Assembly (NCBI GenBank): GCA_003526375.1
Contig: DPDG01000006.1
Location: 68,811 to 132,810 of the forward strand
Reading direction: 5' to 3'
DNA length: 64,000 nucleotides
Source: Lentisphaeria bacterium
GTDB lineage: Bacteria > Verrucomicrobiota > Lentisphaeria > Victivallales > UBA1829
Shown here: one piece after another, positions 7,901 to 14,871 of the stretch
How positions within the stretch are numbered: position 1 is the stretch's first letter
How the letters are laid out: the number at the start of each line of letters is the position of its first letter
The notes under the pieces: generated by a model
Told to the model about the DNA's origin: nothing
What the model saw: only the letters and a program-made list of their open reading frames with translations
Databases searched by the model: none
Made by a program: the position numbers and the translations under genes

Positions 7901-9086
7901 AACCCGCTTTCCGCAGATGCCGCAGAAGGTTCAGCAGGGAGTCGCCGACTTCGATTCCTCCGGCGGTCAGCGCGTTTTTGCCGTGTCCCTTGTAGTAAAT
8001 GATCGCCACTTTCTTTTCGGTGTTTTTCTTGTGCCGCATTGCCGTAATCTTGCGGACAAGCTCGGCGAAGCGTTCGACGCGGTCGGGAATCGCCTTGTAG
8101 GCGAGCAGGCCCCGGTCATTGCGGAAGAGGGCGGAGAGCACGAAGGGCGCGACGGCTCCGTCGATTTCCGGCATGGTCACGCTCTGGCTGAGCATGCCGC
8201 CGTCCATGCCGCGCTGGTCTTTGAGATAGACGTCATACGGCTGGTCGCTCTTGATCGGGCAGAGCAGGGGAATGTTGTATTTTGCGAGAATTCCAACCGC
8301 TCCCTCCGGGTCGCGCGAACCGAGCCTGCCGTGAGGCTGGTAGATGATGAGATCCGGTTTTGCCTCTTCGATCATTTCGGTCAGGCGCCCCATGCCGTTG
8401 ATTGCCACGACGTTGAGTTTGCGTTTCTCAAGCGCTTCGATGAGCTTTCCGAGGTCGCCGCCGCCGTTGCCGGAATAGAGCAGAACCGTGGAGGATTCCG
8501 GATGGTAACGGCCGATTGATTTGTAATAGTCCAGATACTCCTTGTAGGTCATGAACCCGGCTTTTTCGTCGACGTGGAAGAAGACGGTGCGCGGCACGAT
8601 TTTGACGGGTTCGATTTTGCCCACCCGCAGGCGCTTGCCGTCCAGTTCGCGCCGGATATAATTCAGCATGTTGCGGAAATTGTCCTTGCCGCCGTTGCGC
8701 ATATAGTCCGCAATGACCTTCCGCTGTTCAGGGGTCATGGTGTTTTTCGCGGTTTCGTTGTTCGGCGTCGAAGTCAGGTAGATCGGCTTTTCCAGCGAGT
8801 CGAGAATTGCCCGCTGGCGTTCGGAAATATTGGTTCCCATGCCGAAGAAAAGGATTGCGTCGTAATTGCGCAGTTCCTCGCCGGAGTCCGGTCCCCAGGG
8901 CAGGACGGAAACTTCAATCGCCGGATTGATGGGCTGGTCGAGATCTTCGGCAAGCACGTATTCCGGATAATTCACGAAGGCGATTCTGGTCGGCGAAGCG
9001 TATTTCAGATACCCCAGGATTCCGAGGCATATCAGAACTGCTGCCGTCAACAGGACGGCAAGACGTATTTTATTTTTTTTCTGCAT
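4989..9086 (-). CDS. Membrane-anchored CobN/MgH-like protein, possible heme dechelatase (HmuS-like)
   Basis: A 1365-residue relative of CobN and BchH, the large subunits that insert metal into tetrapyrroles. Family motifs are clear: HFGTHGSLEFTPWKQ near residue 540, then EMPHYYLYMMNDMGEAQIAK and RRSYAALISHLTAPF. Unlike cobaltochelatase it has an N-terminal membrane segment (residues 8-27) and a C-terminal one followed by SRRRKQK, so most of it probably sits outside the inner membrane. A low-complexity Ala/Lys linker and a Met-Gly-rich run (about residues 785-802) interrupt the C-terminal half. No CobS, CobT or ChlI/D gene is nearby, so ATP-driven cobalt insertion is unlikely. This topology resembles HmuS of Bacteroides heme-uptake operons, reported to remove iron from heme; that role is inferred here. 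The start is the ATG with GGAGGGGG 9 bases upstream, not the GTG six codons earlier. Confidence 0.8.
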   Translation of the reverse strand: MQKKNKIRLAVLLTAAVLICLGILGYLKYASPTRIAFVNYPEYVLAEDLDQPINPAIEVSVLPWGPDSGEELRNYDAILFFGMGTNISERQRAILDSLEKPIYLTSTPNNETAKNTMTPEQRKVIADYMRNGGKDNFRNMLNYIRRELDGKRLRVGKIEPVKIVPRTVFFHVDEKAGFMTYKEYLDYYKSIGRYHPESSTVLLYSGNGGGDLGKLIEALEKRKLNVVAINGMGRLTEMIEEAKPDLIIYQPHGRLGSRDPEGAVGILAKYNIPLLCPIKSDQPYDVYLKDQRGMDGGMLSQSVTMPEIDGAVAPFVLSALFRNDRGLLAYKAIPDRVERFAELVRKITAMRHKKNTEKKVAIIYYKGHGKNALTAGGIEVGDSLLNLLRHLRKAGFNTGDLPESTEELLRQIQDNAAVFGAYAKGAMQEFMEKAKMEKISREEYEEWIRKSMPADLYETVTARYGEFPGKTFRTPDGRLALGMLRFGNIVLMPQSISGEGEDTDKVVHGVKMAPPHPYIATYLWIRHKFDADALIHFGTHGSLEFTPWKQVALSSYDWPDVLIGEMPHYYLYMMNDMGEAQIAKRRSYAALISHLTAPFMYADGYGTIRELDRKIEMRALVEDARLKEEYGKSIIELAKKEKFDHELQFSPDFAAGKLNKADLELLHNYLHDLQGEKINRGLYVLGRSYTNAEAEETAKLMTVDMVAYDMFKADVEAGKVDRKKRSDSFFYHNNYLKPAGERIDRAFADVRSGRQLLPSVRIAQEKARKAAAKRKAEAQAKPKASSMVKAGGMPMGGMGMGGRRASGENPLKKFAPELRAVEAYENLLKSTPAELDAFVNALSGGYLYPSPGNDPIGNPEAVPTGRNLYGIDPERTPTPESFAVGKQLAEELIAQKRKSTGKYPKKVSFTVWGGEFINTHGSDIGEIFYLLGVEPVWDARGRVQDVRLIPLSELGRPRIDVVVQTSVQFRGAATSRMRLIDRAVRLAASDPSTDQENYVAEGNVIAAKALIKSGFSPEEAKKLANARIFGGGNGEDNGPGVGQMTQSGDKWEDPAVVAEAFIRNRGTLYTEENWGVNIPGVYRAALQNTDTVVQSRSSSAWGPLSLDHVYEFTGGANLAIRHITGKEPEVYFNDLRTPGQAKVQTGTQAVMSEARTTVLNPKYIKEMMEEGPTGANTFAAYFSNTYGWEVTKPDMIQDYLWEEYKKVYVDDSLKLGVKEYFEKKNPYAYQEMTAIMLETIRKGYWKADEATVKQLAALHAELIKKHTPGCSGFVCNNAKLKDMIADKLSDDPQAAAAYKDAIRQIREAPSRSEKVEGQVLKEQRIDPVPQTRAKTNAIVRQIVIGAIILLAILAVFAGSRRRKQK

Positions 9087-9120
9087 GACGCTGTCCCCCT
9101 CCACGGGACGCTGTTTGGTT

Positions 9121-9154
9121 AAATAAAAGAATGCGGCACCGGAAGATGCCGCAT
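9121..9154 (-). terminator. Intrinsic terminator after the small anchored protein
   Basis: ATGCGGCA (9131-9138) pairs with TGCCGCAT (9147-9154); on the minus strand the hairpin is followed by a T-rich stretch. It separates the pseudopilin operon from the CobN-like gene 35 bases further on. Confidence 0.8.
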
Positions 9155-9168
9155 TGTCAGGACAGGAA

Positions 9169-9618
9169 TTAAAGTTCCGCGATGCTTACGATCTTGTAGC
9201 CGGATTTGGACTTGCGGAACGAAAAGCACACTTGCGTTTCATCGACGGTTTTGGCGATCACGCGGTAGCAGTTCTGTTTCCGGACAAGCTGCAGATACTG
9301 CATGTCATTCAAATTCAGAGAAGCGGCATGTTTGTCCAGGACTTCCAGGCTTTCCTTGAACGGATCATTTCCGCCCCTTTCCTGTATAATGGTACGTTGT
9401 GGACGAGTGACTGCAAAGATACGCTCCAATATTTTTGTCTTTTTCTTTTTGTGCAGGTCAAGAGTCGCCTTGACTACTTTGTCCAGTTCCGGCTGTTTTT
9501 CCGCCTTTACTTCAACCTCCTGAACCGCATATTTCGAATTGTCCTCTTTGCTGAAATTTGCCCAGATGGCAAATCCGGCACTCATTAAAACGATCGGAAT
9601 AATAATTTTCAATTTCAT
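9169..9618 (-). CDS. Small membrane-anchored or exported protein, unknown function
   Basis: I do not recognise this 149-residue protein. It starts with a Lys-flanked hydrophobic segment (residues 4-20, IIIPIVLMSAGFAIWA), either an uncleaved anchor or a signal peptide. A charged, partly coiled-coil-like stretch follows (VEVKAEKQPELDKVV, then LHKKKKTKILERI), and it ends with a small beta-rich domain (CYRVIAKTVDETQVCFSF). It is co-oriented with the pseudopilin 49 bases upstream and closed by an intrinsic terminator, so the two form an operon. A role with the pseudopilin is possible but only positional. Confidence 0.65.
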   Translation of the reverse strand: MKLKIIIPIVLMSAGFAIWANFSKEDNSKYAVQEVEVKAEKQPELDKVVKATLDLHKKKKTKILERIFAVTRPQRTIIQERGGNDPFKESLEVLDKHAASLNLNDMQYLQLVRKQNCYRVIAKTVDETQVCFSFRKSKSGYKIVSIAEL

Positions 9619-9667
9619 TTTTCAGACCTCTTCTGCTGTATTTTCTGTATCCTGATATTTCTGCCTT

Positions 9668-10516
9668 TCAAGCACCGTCGTCCTCTTCATAATCCGAACT
9701 GTAATGTTTTGTACGAGTTGTTCCGGAGTCAAAGGCGTCAAGCCCGCCGACCAGGAAAGGGTTTGATCCGAGATAAGCTGGTTTTTCCGATGATACATGC
9801 CCATCTCCCCATGCGATATTCGCTGATTTGCCGGAATGCCGGAAGCATGTGGAGACATTGTCGACGGAATGTCCCAGATAAGCTGTACTTTCTCCGAAAT
9901 CCGCAGTGGTTGCCATGGATACGGCGCCCTGCATCTGATCTCCGAAGCTGACGAGTGACGAGGCTTTTTTGACCGAACCCGGTTTTTTCATGCCGTAGCC
10001 GTAAGTTTCCGCCTTTCCGTCACCGACTTGCATGAATCCCAGCCAACCGTGCAGTCCAAGATTGGCTCCATAGCCGCCGCCGGAAGCCGAGGTGACATCT
10101 TCTCCTTTTTTCGTCAGCAGTTTTTCAATGGATGCATCGGGGCAGAACAGAACATTCGTGCGGCGTTGCGCCATCATCTTTTCACCGTCACTGGCTTTTT
10201 TCAGATAGCCATTCAGATAGCCGTCTCCAGTGAAGTCATATCCTGAACTGAGTTTGCCGGTTCCAAACCATGTGACTGTTGCCGACATTTTATCGGTTAT
10301 CGGGCAGAAATATCCGTAGTCACTCTGGTAGAATGAATCCGCTGTGCCGATCTGTTTCAGTCTTGATGTGCATGAAATGGACACGGCTCGTGCCTTTGCG
10401 CCGCTCAATGCCGGCATCAGCATTCCCGCCAGAATGGCGATGATCGCTACAACGACCAAGAGTTCTATCAGGGTGAAATCCGCTCTACTGCAACTTGGAA
10501 AAGCTGCACGTTTCAT
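9668..10516 (-). CDS. DUF1559-type pseudopilin with C-terminal DG motif
   Basis: A 282-residue exported protein. It has the prepilin processing and methylation motif DFTLIELLVVVAIIAILAG (residues 13-31) preceded by a short charged leader. A helix ISCTSRLKQIGTA and a beta-rich body follow, ending in the family's hallmark: FRHSGKSANIAWGDGHV (His, nine residues, Asp-Gly-His). This pseudopilin family is very abundant in Planctomycetes and Lentisphaerota and mostly uncharacterised. It is the first gene of an operon with the small anchored protein. Upstream lie a TTGACA promoter, an odd hairpin with T run and two related palindromes, so expression is probably controlled. Confidence 0.88.
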   Translation of the reverse strand: MKRAAFPSCSRADFTLIELLVVVAIIAILAGMLMPALSGAKARAVSISCTSRLKQIGTADSFYQSDYGYFCPITDKMSATVTWFGTGKLSSGYDFTGDGYLNGYLKKASDGEKMMAQRRTNVLFCPDASIEKLLTKKGEDVTSASGGGYGANLGLHGWLGFMQVGDGKAETYGYGMKKPGSVKKASSLVSFGDQMQGAVSMATTADFGESTAYLGHSVDNVSTCFRHSGKSANIAWGDGHVSSEKPAYLGSNPFLVGGLDAFDSGTTRTKHYSSDYEEDDGA

Positions 10517-10547
10517 AATTCTGATCTCCTTATTGTTTTAGTGAATT

Positions 10548-10565
10548 AATTAGTTTAGACTAATT
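10548..10565. promoter_or_regulatory. Palindrome AATTAGT-TTAG-ACTAATT, putative operator
   Basis: Perfect 7-bp arms around a 4-bp centre, between the promoter at 10621-10648 and the pseudopilin start. A related site lies upstream of the promoter at 10655-10673. Confidence 0.5.
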
Positions 10566-10576
10566 CGTTTATCTTG

Positions 10577-10600
10577 AAAAAATCCAGACCGGATGTCTGG
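10577..10600 (-). terminator. Hairpin with T run in the leader (attenuator-like)
   Basis: On the minus strand CCAGAC-N5-GTCTGG is followed after one base by six T residues, which is terminator-like. It lies between the promoter (10621-10648) and the coding start at 10516, only about 14-30 bases after the expected transcription start. Confidence 0.5.
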
Positions 10601-10620
10601 TTCTGTTCTTTTGCGCTATT

Positions 10621-10648
10621 AATATATAAGTCTTTTTCAGAATGTCAA
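10621..10648 (-). promoter_or_regulatory. Sigma70-like promoter of the pseudopilin operon
   Basis: Minus strand TTGACA (10643-10648), a 16-base spacer, TATATT (10621-10626). The -35 is perfect. Palindromic sites flank it on both sides. Confidence 0.65.
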
Positions 10649-10654
10649 GCATAT

Positions 10655-10673
10655 AATTTAGATGAAACTAATT
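10655..10673. promoter_or_regulatory. Second, imperfect operator-like site
   Basis: AATTTAG...AAACTAATT (19 bases) resembles the palindrome at 10548-10565 and lies just upstream of the -35 box, so the two sites bracket the promoter. Confidence 0.35.
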
Positions 10674-10876
10674 ATTTTTGAAATTTTTTTCAGTTGTTTA
10701 AGAGCGGGCTGTCAAAAGTCCCGCAGGGAAAAAGAACGGGAGAAATAAAAGATTGAGTTCAGGCTTGATTCCCCTGTTCCCCCCCATACCGTCAAAAAAA
10801 CTCCAAAGGGACTTGCATTTTCCGGAAAGGGAGTGTAGTGTTATAAAACAACCAGCATAACGATTGGGGGGTCAAT
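10674..10876. other. Intergenic region before the permease, no gene seen
   Basis: No coding or RNA gene recognised. It holds a short inverted repeat (GCGGG...CCCGC near 10703) and a weak rightward promoter candidate (TTGCAT near 10814 with a TAGTGT element 17 bases on). A G-rich ribosome binding site lies just before the permease ATG. Confidence 0.5.
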
Positions 10877-12310
10877 ATGTCGGTATTTCCTAAGAAAAGT
10901 AATAAAATGGGCGTATTCACGCTGTCGATGCTGAATATTGCCGCAGTCTTGTCCATCGTAAATTTTCCGGAACAGGCCGAATACGGCTATGCAATCATCT
11001 TCTACATCACGGCGGCTTCCATCTGCTTCTTCATTCCGACGGCGCTTGTCTCGGCGGAGCTGGCGGCGGCATGGCCGAAGGACGGCGGAATGTACCTCTG
11101 GGTGAAGGAGGCGTTCGGCCCGAAATGGGGATTTGTCGCCGTCTGTATGCAGTGGCTGAACAGCCTGCCGTGGTATGCCACGGTTCTGACGTTCGTCGCG
11201 ACGACGCTCGCCTATATTTTCAAGCCGGAACTTGCCACGAACCGGTGGTTTGTCTTTCTGACTCTGGCGGCCGTCATGTGGGGATGCACGATCCTGAATT
11301 TCCGCGGCATCAGACTTTATGCGATCCTGAGCAGCATCGGGGCGATTTTCGGAACGATCATTCCGACGGCGGCAATTATCCTGCTTGCCGCGCTTTATCT
11401 TTTCGGCGGACATGCGCCCGCGATTCCATTTACGCCCAAAGCGGTGCTTCCCGAACTGAACAATCTGACGCAGTGGATGCTTCTCGCGGGAATGATGGTA
11501 GCGATTGCCGGAATCGATATGCCGGCGGTGCATGTCACGGATGTGGACAATCCGCAGAAGAACTTCCCGAAAGCGATTCTGATTTCTTCCATCATCATTA
11601 TCTTTCTGAGCATTGCGGGCTCGCTTTCCATTTCGCTGATCGTCCCGCCGGGACGCCTGAGCATGGCGTCGGGTGCGGCGGAGGCGTTCGACCAGATGTT
11701 CACCGCAATGGGAGCCCGCTGGATGACACCTGTCATGTGCGTGTTTCTGATCTGGGGGGCGCTGACCACAATCATCACGTGGACGCTCGGTCCGTCCAAA
11801 GGGCTGCTCCAGGTTGCGCGGGAAGGGTATCTGCCGGAGTTCTGGCAGAGGCGCAACCAGTACGGCATTCCGGTTCCGATCCTGACGCTTCAGGCTCTGA
11901 TTACGACGGTGATCGGGCTGGTGATTTTCTTCATGCCGACGATCAGCGGCGCGTTCTGGGTCATGATGGCGCTTTCCGCGCAGCTCTATATGATTATGTA
12001 TATGTTCATGTTTTCCGCCGCGATCCGGCTCCGGTATTCTCAGCCGGATACGCCGCGCCCTTACTCCGTTCCCTGCGGCAAACCGGGCATGTGGATCGTC
12101 GCCGGACTCGGTTTTCTGACTTCGGTGCTTTCCATGACGATGGGATTCATCCCTCCGCAGAGCATCCGCAGCGAGGGCGCGCTGAAAACGGTACTGTATC
12201 TCCTGTTCCTGACCTGCGGAATGCTGACGTTCATTATCCTGCCGCAGCTGCTGCATTATTATCAGGAGTGCAGGATGAAAAAAGAAAATCAACCGTCAAA
12301 TAACTCATAA
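10877..12310 (+). CDS. APC-superfamily amino acid permease/antiporter (GadC-like)
   Basis: A 477-residue polytopic inner-membrane protein with about twelve hydrophobic segments. The N-terminus carries the APC signature: NIAAVLSIVNFPEQAEYG in helix 1, then SAELAAAWPKDGGMYLWV between helices 2 and 3. Helix 6 has the usual unwound region (GIDMPAVHVTDVDNPQKNFP). It most resembles the glutamate/GABA antiporter (YjeM/GadC) branch, which exchanges an amino acid for a decarboxylated product; the substrate here is unknown and no decarboxylase gene is adjacent. A run of G residues precedes the ATG. The surface-repeat protein gene follows 24 bases later and is probably co-transcribed. Confidence 0.88.
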   Translation: MSVFPKKSNKMGVFTLSMLNIAAVLSIVNFPEQAEYGYAIIFYITAASICFFIPTALVSAELAAAWPKDGGMYLWVKEAFGPKWGFVAVCMQWLNSLPWYATVLTFVATTLAYIFKPELATNRWFVFLTLAAVMWGCTILNFRGIRLYAILSSIGAIFGTIIPTAAIILLAALYLFGGHAPAIPFTPKAVLPELNNLTQWMLLAGMMVAIAGIDMPAVHVTDVDNPQKNFPKAILISSIIIIFLSIAGSLSISLIVPPGRLSMASGAAEAFDQMFTAMGARWMTPVMCVFLIWGALTTIITWTLGPSKGLLQVAREGYLPEFWQRRNQYGIPVPILTLQALITTVIGLVIFFMPTISGAFWVMMALSAQLYMIMYMFMFSAAIRLRYSQPDTPRPYSVPCGKPGMWIVAGLGFLTSVLSMTMGFIPPQSIRSEGALKTVLYLLFLTCGMLTFIILPQLLHYYQECRMKKENQPSNNS

Positions 12311-12334
12311 ATAATCCAAATAGGAGAGATGAAT

Positions 12335-12961
12335 ATGAAAAAACTGACATGGCTTGCCATCGTGGGAACCGCTCTGCTTTTTATGCAGGTGCATGCGGAT
12401 TCAGTCGAACAGGAAGTGGAGAAATATATCCGGATGCCGCCGGTCATACGGCTTGCGGCGCCGGTCGTGTCTTCGGACAAGAACGGGCGCGAGGAATGGA
12501 TCGGGATTTCTCTCATGGGACCGATGCCCGACACGGATTTCTACGGAATTCATTGTGCGTATTTTATTGAGAACAATAAGAATTCGGTAATCAACGGGAT
12601 CTCGATCTCGACCTATGGCGATGCAAGGCTCTGCAACGGACTTCAGGCCGGCCTGATGCTGAACGAGAGCGATATGAACGGGATGCAGATGGCGCTGATC
12701 GGCAATCAGGCGCAGAATGTCAACGGCTGGCAGCTCGGCATTGTGAACCGGTCAAAAGACATCACGGGACTGCAGACCGGAATTTTCAATTACATCACGA
12801 ATCGCTCCAAAGATGCGTTTCAGCTCGGGATTGCCAATATGACTGAAAAAAGCGGCGGTATCCAGTTCGGGCTGGTCAATCATACGACGGAAGATTGCAT
12901 CCAGATCGGATTGATCAATATTTCCAGAAACGGTTTTGTCCCTTTCATCAACTGGAAATGA
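12335..12961 (+). CDS. Exported protein with LA_2272-type GxQxGxxN repeats
   Basis: About 208 residues: a signal peptide (MKKLTWLAIVGTALLFMQVHA), a linker, then six or seven short repeats of the form NGxQxGxxN, e.g. VNGWQLGIVN, ITGLQTGIFN, SGGIQFGLVN and CIQIGLIN. Such repeats are known from LA_2272-family surface proteins and are expected to stack as a beta-solenoid. The start was set at the second ATG: AGGAG is 8 bases upstream of it but only 2 bases from the first. It follows the permease gene closely. Function is unknown; outer-membrane or periplasmic location is inferred. Confidence 0.75.
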   Translation: MKKLTWLAIVGTALLFMQVHADSVEQEVEKYIRMPPVIRLAAPVVSSDKNGREEWIGISLMGPMPDTDFYGIHCAYFIENNKNSVINGISISTYGDARLCNGLQAGLMLNESDMNGMQMALIGNQAQNVNGWQLGIVNRSKDITGLQTGIFNYITNRSKDAFQLGIANMTEKSGGIQFGLVNHTTEDCIQIGLINISRNGFVPFINWK

Positions 12962-13011
12962 CGGGAATGGCGTGCCTTGAGTGCAAGAGCATGAGGGCAG
13001 GTTGTCTCCGC

Positions 13012-13023
13012 CAAACATGTTTG
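13012..13023. promoter_or_regulatory. Perfect 12-bp palindrome CAAACATGTTTG
   Basis: A perfect palindrome in the gap between the repeat protein and the enolase-superfamily gene. It might be an operator, but no promoter was clearly paired with it. Confidence 0.25.
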
Positions 13024-13044
13024 ACATCTTAGAAAAACTGATTT

Positions 13045-13079
13045 GGCGCAGGCATTGCGCTGCGCCGGCTCTGTTTTTT
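13045..13079 (+). terminator. Probable intrinsic terminator after the permease operon
   Basis: GGCGCAG (13045-13051) pairs with CTGCGCC (13060-13066) around an 8-base loop; a T run follows at 13074-13079, 7 bases after the stem. Confidence 0.55.
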
Positions 13080-13164
13080 ATATTTTTATTGCCGTGGAGA
13101 ACTTGCGGTTTTCCTCTTTTATTGTTATTGTAAGCCCATTGCATCAGTAAAGGAGAGTTGCGCC

Positions 13165-14274
13165 ATGAGTTTTTCGATTGATCGTGTTGTATTGCACCCG
13201 TTTTCCATTCCGTTGAAAATGCCTTTCCGCATCAGCGCCGGGGAGATCCGTGAAAAAAACGGACTGATCGTGGAGGTCCGGAGCGGCGATCTGACCGGGT
13301 GGGGCGAGGCATCCGTAGACAAGGTGCCGTTTTATGCCCATGAGACAGTCGGTTCCGTGATTGACCTCCTGACGAATTCGCTGGTCCCGCTGGTCCGTGG
13401 AAAAACGTTTGGGCATCCGGACGAAGTGACGGATCTGATGGCGCATTTCCGCGGCAACAATTTTGCAAAGGCGGCGATTGACGCGGCGGTCTGGGACATT
13501 TACGGGAAGATGCTCGGCAAACCCTGCCGGCAGCTGCTCGGCGGAACCCGGACGGAGGTGGAGGTCGGGCCCAGTTTCGGGATCAAAAAAGAGCCGTCGA
13601 TGCTGGTGAAGGCTGTCGGTGAAAAACTTGCCGAAGGGTTTCGCCGGATCAAAATCAAAGTTTCACCCGGTTTTGATACGCCTTACATTGAGGCGGTCCG
13701 CCGTGAATTCCCCAATATCAGCCTTATGGTGGACGCGAACAACGCCTACGGCAATTCCGATTTCGACCTGATTGCGGACTGGGATCGTTTTCATCTGCTG
13801 ATGATCGAACAGCCTCTGGATGAGCATGATATCTATTTTCACTCTCTTCTCAGGGGAAAAATCCGGAATCCGGTTTGTCTGGACGAGAGCATTCACACGA
13901 TGCACGATGCGCAGTGTTGCGCGGCGCTGGGGAGTGCGGACATCATCAATATCAAAGTCTGCCGCGTCGGAGGTCTGACCAATGCCCGGCGGATTCATGA
14001 TTTCTGCCGGGAAAAGGGAATTGCAAACTGGATCGGGAGTCGTGTCGGTTCGGGGGTGGCGGAGGCGGCGCGCCTTGCCGCAGCGACTTTGCCGAACTGT
14101 TCCCTGCCGTCCGACTGTGTCATTTCCGCGATGTATATGTCCGACGATATTCTTGCCGAACCGTTCGAGATGCGCGGATGCATGGTGAAAGTGATGGAAA
14201 AACCGGGGCTCGGCATTGAGGTTGACCGTGAAAAACTGGCAAAATATGCGCCGGAACGTCTGACGGTCCGTTGA
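13165..14274 (+). CDS. Enolase-superfamily enzyme, OSBS / N-acylamino acid racemase-like
   Basis: A 369-residue enzyme of the muconate-lactonizing subgroup. The catalytic set is complete: Lys163 and Lys165 in RIKIKV, metal ligands Asp190, Glu215 (MIEQPL) and Asp240 (CLDES), and Lys264 in INIKVCRVGG. Sequence around these sites is closest in my recollection to the o-succinylbenzoate synthase / N-succinylamino acid racemase branch, except that the usual GGMLESGIG is replaced by IGSRVGSGVAEA. No menaquinone gene is nearby, so racemase or epimerase activity on an acylated amino acid or a sugar acid is as likely. AAGGAGAG precedes the ATG at good spacing. It forms its own unit ending in a strong terminator. 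Confidence 0.82.
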   Translation: MSFSIDRVVLHPFSIPLKMPFRISAGEIREKNGLIVEVRSGDLTGWGEASVDKVPFYAHETVGSVIDLLTNSLVPLVRGKTFGHPDEVTDLMAHFRGNNFAKAAIDAAVWDIYGKMLGKPCRQLLGGTRTEVEVGPSFGIKKEPSMLVKAVGEKLAEGFRRIKIKVSPGFDTPYIEAVRREFPNISLMVDANNAYGNSDFDLIADWDRFHLLMIEQPLDEHDIYFHSLLRGKIRNPVCLDESIHTMHDAQCCAALGSADIINIKVCRVGGLTNARRIHDFCREKGIANWIGSRVGSGVAEAARLAAATLPNCSLPSDCVISAMYMSDDILAEPFEMRGCMVKVMEKPGLGIEVDREKLAKYAPERLTVR

Positions 14275-14294
14275 AAAGAGCTGCGGAAAAGGAT

Positions 14295-14331
14295 AACGCA
14301 GGAAGCATTGAGTGAGAATGCTTCCTGCGTT
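14295..14331. terminator. Strong bidirectional terminator
   Basis: A perfect 15-bp stem: AACGCAGGAAGCATT (14295-14309) pairs with 14317-14331 around a 7-base loop. It separates two convergent genes and has T-rich sequence on both sides. Confidence 0.85.
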
Positions 14332-14353
14332 ATGTTTTTCTGTATTTCTCTCG

Positions 14354-14659
14354 TCAGACGGTTTGTTCTTCCGCTTTGACAAGTCCAGCCTTCTTTTTGT
14401 TCCGGTGCTGATAATAGAGACAGAGCACCGTATCGGTCGCCACAAGGAGCCCGTTCAGGAGATAGAGCCAGAAAACGAAGTCGAATTTGCCGGTGATTTT
14501 ATAAAGACACCCGGCGATGTAGCCGATAATGATCAGAAAGAGAAAAATGTAACTTTTCCCCGCAGGATTTTTGACCTTGACGGTTTTCATAATGGCGAAA
14601 GGCCAGCTGAAACCGAAACAGATCAGCATGAGTGCCTCGAAAATACTGGGTAACGGCAT
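14354..14659 (-). CDS. Small membrane protein (SemiSWEET/PQ-loop-like size), unknown function
   Basis: A 101-residue protein with three hydrophobic helices: FEALMLICFGFSWPFAIM, SYIFLFLIIIGYIAGCLY and FVFWLYLLNGLLVATDTVL, and a basic-acidic tail. The three-helix layout and the GFSWP motif in helix 1 recall small PQ-loop/SemiSWEET-type proteins, but this is only a resemblance. The start was set at MPLPSIF, which has GGGAG 7 bases upstream; the longer frame adds 23 residues without a good ribosome site. It is a monocistronic leftward gene ending at the strong bidirectional terminator. Confidence 0.7.
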   Translation of the reverse strand: MPLPSIFEALMLICFGFSWPFAIMKTVKVKNPAGKSYIFLFLIIIGYIAGCLYKITGKFDFVFWLYLLNGLLVATDTVLCLYYQHRNKKKAGLVKAEEQTV

Positions 14660-14812
14660 AAAAAGACTCCCTGATTCCCTTTTTGTAATGTGGAAGACAT
14701 AATATACATTCGGGAGTTGTCTTTTCAACTGTTTTTCAGAAGATTCTTTTATCGGCCGGAGTCCGGGCAGGGACAGGTGAGATGCCGATTTCGGCAGATT
14801 TTCCGGGAAGTG

Positions 14813-14858
14813 AATATCTGCGGATGCCGGGAAAAGAGGAGCGGCAGCCGCAGATATT
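14813..14858. repeat. Long imperfect hairpin downstream of the glycoside hydrolase
   Basis: AATATCTGCGG (14813-14823) pairs with CCGCAGATATT (14848-14858), and inside it TGCCG (14825-14829) pairs with CGGCA (14842-14846), giving 16 paired bases. It begins 13 bases past the hydrolase stop. No T run follows on the minus strand, so it may be a 3' stabilising structure or a rho-assisted terminator. Confidence 0.55.
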
Positions 14859-14871
14859 GCGGAGAGTTATT

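Noticed and set aside
6822..8519. 565-codon rightward open frame
   Set aside because: Shadow of the CobN-like gene; composition is typical of antisense frames in GC-rich sequence.
4989..9086. Cobaltochelatase of cobalamin biosynthesis
   Set aside because: Membrane anchors at both ends and no CobS, CobT or other cobalamin genes in the window; dechelatase role preferred but unproven.
10841..12292. 483-codon leftward open frame
   Set aside because: Shadow of the amino-acid permease; extremely rich in Arg, His and Gln with no domain.
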